From contig CM045989.1 of assembly GCA_025175895.1 (NCBI GenBank), forward strand, positions 129,407,272 to 129,471,271: a stretch of DNA of 64,000 nucleotides, read 5' to 3'. Source of the DNA: Wurfbainia villosa (Eukaryota; Streptophyta; Magnoliopsida; Zingiberales; Zingiberaceae). Below are positions 56,339-64,000 of the stretch, in pieces; within the stretch, counting starts at the first letter, position 1, and each line of letters begins with the position of its first letter. The notes beneath the pieces are model-generated. The model worked only from the letters and a program-made list of their open reading frames with translations, was not told the origin of the DNA and did no database searches. A program made the position numbers and the translations under genes.

Positions 56339-56926
56339 ATGGATGTGAAATCTGCATTCTTAAATGTATACATTAATAAAGAAGTTTATGTTAGTAAATC
56401 CCTCGGTTTGGAAAGTTTAGACAAACCCGACCATGTCCTTAGGTTAAAGAAAGCTCTCTATGGACTTAAACAAGATCCTCGAGCTTGGTATGAGAGACTT
56501 TCAATTTATCTTAAGTCCAAAGGTTTTAACCAAGGTATAGTTGACCCAACTCTTTTCGTAAAAACCTTAGGTAAAGACATATTCATAGCCCAAATCTACG
56601 TAGATGACATTATTTTCGGAACCACCAACTCAATCCTACTAAATGATTTCATTTCACTTATGGAAAGTGAATTTGAAATGAATTTAGTAGGTGAGTTAAG
56701 CTTCTTCTTAGGTCTACAAATTAAACAAACTAAAGATGGAATATACCTACATCAATGCAAATATACTAGGGAATTAATTAAACGCTTTGGAATGCAAGAC
56801 GCTAAAATTATTAATACCCCAATGGCAACTAATGTGAATATAGAAGAATATGTAATCAGAAATTCAATTGATTTAAAATACTATAGGAACGTAATAGGGA
56901 GTCTCCTTTACTTAACTGCAAGTTGA
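56339..56926 (+). pseudogene. pol, reverse transcriptase catalytic part
   Basis: Continues in frame after the TAA: MDVKSAFLNVYINKEVYV, KKALYGLKQDPRAWYERL, catalytic IYVDDIIFG, ELSFFLGLQIKQTKDGIYL and IGSLLYLTAS. It ends at a TGA (56924-56926) where CGA (Arg of ASRPDI) is expected, a CpG-type C to T change. It copies RNA into DNA in the particle. Confidence 0.94.
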
Positions 56927-57514
56927 CCCGATATCTTATTTGCAGTAAGTATGTGCGCAAGGTTCCAAACCTGTGCCAAGGAGTTTCACCTAACTCTAGT
57001 CAAGCGTATCCTTAGATATCTAAAGGGTACACTTAATGTCGGTATTTGGTACCCTAGATCTACCGAGTTCGAACTAACCGGCTACTCCGATTCGGACTAT
57101 GCAGGAAGTAAGCTCGATAGAAAGAGTATGAGTGGTTGTTGTCAACTTCTCGGCTCGAGTCTAGTGAGTTGGTGCAGTAGGAAGCAACACTATGTTGCCT
57201 TATCTACCACCGAAGCCGAATACATCGCGATGGGTGAGTGTGTCACTCAGCTTCTTTGGATGAAGCACACTCTCCGCGACTTTAAGTTAGACTTTACGAA
57301 TACTAAACTTCACGTAGATAACATTAGTTCAATTAATCTTACTAAGAATTTGATATGTCACTCTAGAACCAAACATATAGAGGTCAAACACCATTTCTTT
57401 CGAGAACATGTGGCCAACAGAGTCATACAACTCGAATACGTCGAATCGAAGTCTAACTTGGCAGATTTATTTACTAAACCCCTACCCAAAGTCGAATTCA
57501 GTCTATTAAGATGA
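56927..57514 (+). pseudogene. pol, RNase H part and end
   Basis: Same frame after the TGA: FAVSMCARFQTCAKEFHL, VKRILRYLKGTLNVGI, GYSDSDYAGSKLDRKS, TTEAEYIAMGECVTQLLW, LHVDNISSINL, HSRTKHIEVKHHFFREHV and NLADLFTKPLP. The acidic active-site residues (DSD, TEAE, VDN) are present. Stop TGA 57512-57514 is the normal end of pol. Confidence 0.94.
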
Positions 57515-58386
57515 AAATTGGGCATGTGCATAGTAGAATAGAACTTAGCAAATTATATTACTACTTACTTTTCATTTTTCATGGAACTAGTATAGGACTT
57601 ACCTTAGATATCATGCACCTATAGATTTAAGGAGCCAGTACATCTCACAACACATAGGACTAATGTGTTTGTGTACTTAGCCGCGTAGATGGGCGTGAGA
57701 TGTTAGGACCTTACTCCTGGTTCTAGATGTAGAGCTAGTGCATCGCCATGAACCATGGAGTATAATCATACATACTAACCGACTCTGACCAGGACTGGTT
57801 GATCTTTCATATCAATCAAGCCAAATATGAGTCGAACATATAGATGAACTTATTTTCAGTATATTATTTTCAAAATAATGTGGAACATGCTTGGACTTTA
57901 AAATTAATACTTATTTTTTTCCACACACACCCTCACTCTTTTCGATATATGGCAAAAGGGGGAGGAAAAGGCCAAGCCAAAGTTAAGGGATCATTTTTTT
58001 ATGGACAAGGCTTACTTAACTTTAAGTTAACAAAATGGAAGTTAAGAGAATTCTTAACTTAAACACATTTAGTTAACTTGTTAACAAAACGGAAGTAAAG
58101 GCCAAGGTTAAGAAATCAACTTTTTGATTTCTTAACTTAAAACTTATTTTAAACACTATGGCCAATATTAAGTAATTTCGGTTACTTAATTCTTTTTTAG
58201 TAGCAAACATCAAGGGGGAGAGTTGAAACTCTTTCTCAAGTACTCACCCTCGGTCAAGGGGGAGGATTCCTCAAGGGGGAGCACTTGAAAAAGAGTTTTT
58301 ATATACTCCTGCTCATTCTCATACTCATTTTGCTTAATGCACTTAATTTATTTTTCTTAACTTTGTATGTGGGTTTGCCATAAATC
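57515..58386 (+). other. 3' non-coding region of the Sirevirus-like element with repeated polypurine tracts
   Basis: AAGGGGGAG words at 57956, 58212, 58256, 58273 and, next to the LTR, 58389. A loosely repeated TTAAGTTAAC/GGCCAAG(G)TTAAG block lies at 57970-58190. The 72-codon ORF at 57844 shows no Env-like signal or membrane features, so I call no envelope gene. Confidence 0.75.
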
Positions 58387-58400
58387 AAAAAGGGGGAGAT
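58387..58400 (+). promoter_or_regulatory. Sirevirus-like element polypurine tract at the LTR
   Basis: AAAAAGGGGGAGAT immediately before TGTTGG. Confidence 0.9.
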
Positions 58401-59534
58401 TGTTGGTGCAGTAGGCACCTAAGTTGAACCTGAGTTTTGATTATAGCAAATGATACAAAGTTAAGCTCATGTCGTTATCTCACGAGCTGAATCGAGTGTG
58501 CAGAAAATTGCTGGAGCTGAAGGCTAGCGTCACCCGGAGGAAGCTGCGGTGGTCGGGCGACACTCGAGTGACTTCGAAGGGAGCCGAAGGAATCGAGTGG
58601 AAGGCCGGAAGCAAAAGCGACACAGTAAGTATCGAGGTAAGCTCTTGTGTGCAAGCGTAAGTGAGGTCGTATCCTCTTTACGGGGATGATCTTAAGCGTA
58701 GATCTAACCAAAGACATCCTATAGGTGGTCTAGGTCGAGATCGGACGGTCGGAGGTCATCAAAATAATGTTTCTGTTAAGCTAACTTTACCTTGCAACTA
58801 GCATCAGTCGACTGCTAGCTTGGAGGACTCGACTGTCGTCCAACAGTCGACTGCCTGAGGTCAGCATTCGACTGATGCTACCATCAGTCGATTGATGATG
58901 TCCATCAGTCAACTGATGGTCAAAGGATCAGCTTCGAGGAGTCAAGGCTTATCACCAAATTTCAAGGGGAGTGGTGCTCAAATATGATTGGCTAGGGTTC
59001 CTCTCGAAAAGGGGCTCAAAGGCTATAAAAGGAGCTCCTAACCTAGGGGTTCATCATCAATTCTAAGTGCTCAAAAGCCTCCGCAACGTTGCGACTCTCC
59101 GACGACTCTACAACAACGAAGTGCTGCCAACAACCCTAGCTTAAGTTCTTTTTTTCTAGTTGTTGGTATAATCTTACTTTATTATTGCTTTCAATATTGC
59201 AATTCTTTTTACTCGAGGTTTTCTATCGTTTCATTTTACTTTAATAGAAGAGAGGGTTTGTCTCTCTATCTTTTTGCTTCGAAGGTTTTTGTAATCGTCA
59301 AACTCCTACCTCCAACGAGGAGGAGTGTTTTAGTGAATTGCCCTCCGTACACGGTCTAGGACCGTTAGGGCCTTGGAGTAGTAGTCAAAGGCTATGAACC
59401 AAGTAAAAAATATCTTGTCTCTTTTTGTTTCATTTATCTTTCCACTGCACTTAATTGTTTTGATACGAACTCAAAAAGAAAAAAAAAGGTTTATCGCTAT
59501 TCACCCCCCTCTAGCGATCCACTTTGATCCAACA
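58401..59534 (+). repeat. Sirevirus-like element 3' LTR (1134 bp)
   Basis: TATAAAA at 59024-59030. CAGTCGACTG-type repeats at 58804-58920. The U5 end has GCTATTCACCCCCCTCTAGC. Confidence 0.95.
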
Positions 59535-59539
59535 GTTAG

Positions 59540-59820
59540 GTCTAGGTAAACCAAGGTCAATAGAGAAGTCATCCCTAAGATTGACCAAGGTAGGTGCTTA
59601 GTGGCTAAGGTTTCAAGGAAACCTAGGAAAGCCATTAAGAAGGTTACAAGGGGAGTTACCCCTAGAGCTAACCTAGGCAAGACCCAAATGACCAAGGCTT
59701 CTAAGCCTAGGAGGGTCATTAGGAGGGGTATCTAGGGAAGTTATCCCTAGTGAATATCTAGTAAATCCAAGGAGCTCCAATAGGTATTGGGTTCCTAGAA
59801 GCGTGATCGATTCACACTAA
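59540..59820 (+). pseudogene. Element G gag tail, right of the insertion
   Basis: Continuation of 47197-48714. Basic sequence (RKPRKAIKKVTRG, KASKPRRVIRR) and the conserved Gag tail SEYLVNP...NRYWVPRSV, with a stop between. After the tail no protease follows; DNA to 60116 is non-coding, so G might also be gag-only. Confidence 0.7.
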
Positions 59821-60116
59821 ATGAGTTTAGGTGTGCCAACCTTAAATTAATAGGTAGTTAACCTAACCATGGTAAAGGAGACACTTTAGGTAATTTCCAA
59901 GGTAATGGGGTACTTTGGAAATAAGGATGATTTTTAATCCTAAAGGTTTTTAGGATGTGCCAATATAATTTATGGGAATTGAAAAATCAATTAAATTGGC
60001 ACAATTAGGGTTAAAGGTCATAGTATGCCATTTTGGATTTTTGGCACACTTGGGAGAAAAGTGATAATATGGCAAAATAGATTTAACCTTGATAACTGCC
60101 ATTTTGTTGTATTATT
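59821..60116. other. Non-coding DNA after element G gag
   Basis: AT-rich, with repeated GTGCCA and TGGCAC words. No ORF. Confidence 0.5.
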
Positions 60117-61499
60117 TCAGTCCTTAATATCATCGTTTTAATCCTCTCATGTGTTTAGTTGTTGATTATTTGCATGTTTTATGAGTTGGATCATCTTTTG
60201 GACCTAATTGTAAATTCTTCTATATTTTGGATTTATATGCAAAATTTGTCTTTAATTGTAGGAGATCAAGATGGGCCACTGGACTAGACTCATGTTGGAT
60301 CAAATATGGCTTCATCTAGGACTAGAAGGATCATTCCAAACTGGATTAATCTGGGTCTTTCATCGTGATCGAAGGCAAATCGATCAAGAGATTATATCTG
60401 AGCATTATGGACCGTTTGATGAAAGCAGTTGATTCTGAGCTATCTATCCAAATCTGGAGAGATCCAGTCCGTACATTTCGATATGGACATCTGAGCCCTT
60501 CCTCCAAATTCAACCGGTCGTAATTATCCCTTCAGATTTATTAGATCCGGCCATACAGAGTTGAATCGATCACCACCGTTGGATTGAGCAGCCAAATTAA
60601 GCCAACTTGATTGATTAATCAAGCCCTAGCTTCAATTGGACGGCTGAGATTGGTGGGTGAAATGATCGGACGGCTCATGGAAATGGCCTCAAAAATCCAA
60701 AAATTTCCCATGATCGGTAGAATCCTGAATTGCGCAGCATCTTCCTCGCGAGCGCATTTCTTCCTCCTCTCCAATCGCACGACACCAGCGACTCTCCTCC
60801 ACGCCACCTGCCAGAAGCACCGCCGGTCGTTCCCTTCCTCCACCAAGGCCGGTGGTGGAATTTTCTATTTCCTATTTACTATTTCCTCAACTTCACCGAG
60901 CAATTTTTTCCCCTTTTTCACGTGTGGCGGTGAGCGGCGAGCGTCGATCATCCACATCCGGTGATAGTTCCGGTAGTAACCATCGGTGATCATTCCAACC
61001 ATCCCAAGCATGCTTGATCGGCGGGGCACAAGTTCTACACTTGGGCAGACTACAGCTTCGCCGAGCAGTTGCGATTCTCTTTCATCTTCATCAGTGTTCT
61101 TCTTGCACTTGGCGAGCGGAGCTGAGACGACCCAGTTGGACGGGATCTCCAAAGGCTGGGGTTATCTTCTACTGGCGCGATCGCGACAGTACCTTCATCC
61201 AATTCCAGTAGCCTTCAATTCCTAAATTCCAGGGGCAGAACCCCATTTCCAGCATCGGTGAAGACTTGTAGACGATCACAGATCCGGTCACTTCCACTGT
61301 CATGGTCGTGATTCGTACCACTCCGCTTTCCGCATTCATCCATCGACTGTAGAGATTCGGCAGCCCCGTATTCCATCATCGGGTTGTGATCCGTGTCCAT
61401 CCATTCCATCGAAACAGTTGGGAGCTATTCAGACTATCGTGGGTAACCGGAGAGGGTGGTTCATTTCCGGGAGTTGTGGACGAGAGTTGGTCAATTTTT

Positions 61500-61800
61500 A
61501 TTATGTGGTTCATTCTGTGTTTTCATTTGTATTTGCACTTGTGTTTTCCTTCATATTTTCACTTGTGTTTTCATTTGTGTTGTCACTGGTGTTCTTACAT
61601 TGTGTTTGCATTAGTGTTTTCAATTGTGTTTTCGCTAGTGTTTTTAATATATGCTTTCACTAGTGGCCTTGAATTGTGTTTTTACTAGTGTTCGTAATCT
61701 ATGTTTTCACTAGTGTTTTAACTTGTGTCTTAAATTGCAGTTTACCTTGTATTTTATTATGTATTCTAACTTGTGTTTTAACTCGAGTCGTAGTTAGAGT
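61500..61800. repeat. Degenerate TGTGTTTT-rich simple tract
   Basis: Many GTGTTTTC/GTGTTTTAA words at 10-25-bp intervals; low-complexity T/G-rich. Confidence 0.8.
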
Positions 61801-61856
61801 TTTAACTGTGTTATGTTTGATTATGATTAGTTTAGTTTCAGTTAATGTTTGACTAG

Positions 61857-62315
61857 TGTAGCGTATAGTGACAGTATGGTGCCTGGTTGAATTGTTTACT
61901 TTCCTTGCATTTAGTTTTCAGTGACTGTTTAATCATTGTAGCGTATAGTGACAGTGCGGTGCTTGGTTGAATTGTTCACTTTTGTTTCTTGACCACTGTG
62001 TCGTATAGTGACAGTGCGGTGCTTGGTTAAATTATTTTATTTCTATTAGTTTAGTTTTTTAGTGACTGTTTGATCACTGTGTCATATAGTGACAGTGCGG
62101 TGCTTGGTTGAATTGTTCACATTTGTTTCTTGATCATTGTACCGTATAGTGACAGTGCGGTGCGTGATTACTTACTTTTGCACATTAGGATAGTTACTTG
62201 TTAATTGTTATTTGGTAGTTATATTTACTTCCTGCAGATTTAATTTCCATGTATGTTTACCAGAATTGTTTGGCCATTGCATCGTATAATGATAGTGCAG
62301 TGCAAGGTTGAATCG
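61857..62315. repeat. Six spaced copies of a GTATAGTGACAGTGCGGTGC repeat
   Basis: Copies near 61857, 61937, 61997, 62078, 62139 and 62277. Spacing alternates about 80 and 60 bp, then 138 bp. Each is often followed by TTGGTTGAATTGTTCAC. Confidence 0.85.
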
Positions 62316-62521
62316 TTCTTGCATTAGGTTAGCTTTGAATAATTGTTTTGATAAATTGTAAAAAAACCCCAGTGTTTACTTCTATTTCAAAACAAATGTC
62401 CAGCCATTAGGTTCATTGGGAGATGATCCGAGTCAGTCCTATACTGTATTAGTGTAGTTAGAGGGTTCGGTAAATAATTTGGGAACGGTATTGCGACAAT
62501 TAAAATCGTTGAATCAAATTT

Positions 62522-62540
62522 TGGCGTCATTGCCGGGGAC
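62522..62540 (+). promoter_or_regulatory. Element H primer binding site (Asp tRNA type)
   Basis: TGGCGTCATTGCCGGGGAC, two substitutions from the TGGCGCCGTTGCCGGGGA consensus used by plant Athila/Tat gypsy elements. Confidence 0.85.
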
Positions 62541-62774
62541 TAAAATGGAGTTCGTTTGTCTTTAAACTGTAGTTAGTTTGTTTTTTTTCTTTTGTTATTA
62601 ATGTCTTCCTTATTATTTCTATTTGTTACTTATTGTTGTATTTGTTGTGGTGATGACTAGGTCTTCAGGCGATAATCTATTTGAGTCATATGCAACCCTT
62701 CCCTCAGAGGCCAGTGTAGCCTAGGAAGAGGGTTGTTGAAGAAAAGGCTAGGGAATTCCAAGAGCTAGCTGATT

Positions 62775-64000
62775 CCCAAGTATGCCAAGTTTTTTAAAGA
62801 TCTGTGTGTTCACAAGAAGTTGTACTCTTTCTATGGAGGTAGGAGATACTATAGTTCAGTTCAGTATTTTCGACGCTATGAGGCACCCAATGGAGGATCA
62901 TTCTATTCTTAGCATGGTTATAGCTGATGAACTGGATTGCATGAACTTTATTTCTTAGTCTATTTTTTTCATTTGGATATCTCTGCACCTTCTATATTTT
63001 GTTGTGATTTTATTAATTATGATGATTCTGATGTTGATAATGATTTGTCATTAGGACCTATCTGTGGGCCCTTTTATGTAGACATGGATATGGAATATGT
63101 AGGGACTTGCGTTGTTCAGGTGACGCCCCAAGAATCACTTCCATCAGATGATTTTGTGAAATGTCATTTCATGGTTGAGCATGGGATAGTCTTAGGTTAT
63201 ATTATCTCTATGTATTCTATTGAAGTAGATCCTGCTATAATTCATGTTATATCCTCTTTATCTTACCCCGCTTCTGTATAGGAAGTTTGTGCTTTTCTAG
63301 GTCATGCAGGTTTCTACAGACATTTTATCAGAGACTTCAGTAAGATTTCCCTGCCCTTGACCAACTTGTTGCAGAAGGAGGTGGTATTTCAGCTTGACTA
63401 GGATTGTGATGGAGATCGAGCCCACCCCCATAGCAGATTCTTTTTGAGATGAGCAATTTTTTCACTTGTAGGGTAAGACACCATGGTATGCAGATCTTGC
63501 TATTTATTTAGTTGCTGTGTTGTACCTTCACATTTTACTCATACACAAGTCTAGAAATTGAAAAGTGATGCTAAGTATTATGTATGGGATGATCTTTATC
63601 TTTGAAAATTTTGTAGTGATCAGATCATTAGACAATGTGTACCTGATTATGAGTTTCATTCCGTACTTACTTTTTGTTATTCTCTGGCTTGTGGGGGGCA
63701 CTTTGGACCCCAAATAACTGCTAGGAAAATTTTAGAGTCTGGTTTGTATTGGCCCACCCTATTTTATGATGCCTCTGAATTTTATAAGTCTTGTGAGCGA
63801 TGTCAACGAACAAGGAACATAGGATGTAGAAATGAAATGTCTCACCAATCCTTATTATTCTGTGAGATTTTTTTATGTTTGGGGTATTGATTTTATGGGT
63901 TTGTTTCCTGTATCTTTTGGATTTTCATATATTCTTTTTGCAGTTGATTATGGTTCTAAATTGGTGGAGGTCATCCCCACCAAGACTGATGATTCTCTAG
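62775..64000 (+). pseudogene. Element H polyprotein, heavily deleted (Athila-like Ty3/gypsy)
   Basis: Pieces in order: a Gag-protease segment (PKYAKFFKDLCVHKK, 62775-62820); a protease-linked segment (FSIFDAMRHPMEDHS, ~62860-62957); the reverse transcriptase end (KCHFMVEHGIVLGYIIS, EVDPAIIHVISSLSYPASV, FLGHAGFYRHFIRDFSK; 63150-63350), lacking the catalytic YxDD part; RNase H traces (TPWYADLAIYLVA); and the integrase zinc-binding part (ACGGHFGPQITARKILES, YKSCERCQRT) with core start WGIDFMGLFPVSFGFSYI up to the window end. Stops at ~62955, 63279 and 63399 and frameshifts near 62850 and 63870 show a dead copy. The match to Athila-type pol is by motif memory. Confidence 0.85.

Larger units (their letters stand above)
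48715..59534 (+). mobile_element. Complete Sirevirus-like Ty1/copia element with target duplication GTTAG
   Basis: LTRs 48715-49808 and 58401-59534, both TGTTGG...CCAACA. Direct 5-bp duplication GTTAG at 48710-48714 and 59535-59539. Primer site, gag, protease, integrase, reverse transcriptase, RNase H and polypurine tracts are in the copia order. Excluding the 1.7-kb insertion it is ~9 kb. It has few lesions (about five), but the LTRs differ at many sites and by a ~48-bp indel, so it is not very recent. Confidence 0.96.
60117..62517 (+). repeat. Probable LTR of element H (Athila-like gypsy), boundaries uncertain
   Basis: Lies upstream of the gypsy primer site. The left end is not fixed because no partner LTR is visible. 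Contains a degenerate TGTGTTTT-rich tract (61500-61800) and a six-copy spaced repeat (61857-62310). The ORF at 60611-60964 has no recognisable domain. Confidence 0.45.

Noticed and set aside
57844..58062. Envelope-like ORF of a Sirevirus
   Set aside because: 72 codons, no signal peptide or membrane segment pattern, and overlaps repeated non-coding blocks.
60611..61688. Host gene or captured gene fragment upstream of element H
   Set aside because: Higher GC and short ORFs are present, but no domain, splice pattern or homology is recognisable; it reads as LTR or leader sequence.

Overview
This is plant nuclear DNA from a repeat-rich, probably heterochromatic region. It is filled by nested LTR retrotransposons and their remains, and I found no convincing host gene, rRNA, tRNA gene or CRISPR array. 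The evidence for a plant is the set of element types: Ty1/copia elements with Sirevirus-like and Angela-like features and initiator-Met-tRNA primer sites, Ty3/gypsy elements with a Tat-type integrase end and an Asp-tRNA-type primer site, and antisense genes of the gypsy-associated kind found only in plant elements. A monocot is plausible but not proven. All coordinates and comparisons were made by eye.

Layout. (1) 1-10237: 3' half of a Tat-like Ty3/gypsy element (+ strand). It holds the integrase C-terminus, three degraded genes on the opposite strand, a 22-copy 90-bp tandem array between them, a 29-bp minisatellite and non-coding DNA. (2) 10238-19860: an Angela-like copia element on the minus strand with two ~2.2-kb LTRs, broken gag and pol, and a 1.3-kb leader with four hairpins that share one loop sequence. 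(3) 19861-40558: a second minus-strand copia element ('B'). Its left LTR is mostly inverted and holds a solo LTR. Its leader is split by a gag-only element ('C', 26942-32438), and its right LTR is split four bases from the end by a second member of that family ('D', 35065-40549). (4) 40559-45658: two gag plus 5'-LTR remnants, E and F. B abuts the gag of E, and E interrupts the zinc knuckle of F. (5) 45659-59820: element G (+ strand, LTR plus gag), split by an almost complete 10.8-kb Sirevirus-like copia element (48715-59534) with a perfect 5-bp target duplication. That element is itself interrupted by a G-type LTR flanked by 213-bp duplications. (6) About 60117-64000: a deleted Athila-like Ty3/gypsy element running off the window.

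How the parts relate. Every protein segment seen is retroelement Gag, protease, integrase, reverse transcriptase, RNase H or the gypsy-associated antisense type. None of the elements is intact. C and D carry LTRs, primer site, polypurine tracts and Gag but no pol, so they could only have moved with enzymes from another element. The order of insertion can be read from target duplications: C, D and the solo LTR are younger than B; the Sirevirus-like element is younger than G; the G-type LTR inside it is younger still.

Most notable: shared-loop hairpins in the Angela-like leader; a palindrome CAGTCGACTG that alternates with a CGATCG form at matching positions of related LTRs; the gag-only pair; the inverted LTR of B, with a breakpoint at the LTR terminus; the 213-bp duplications; and a tandem array with a TATA box in every unit.
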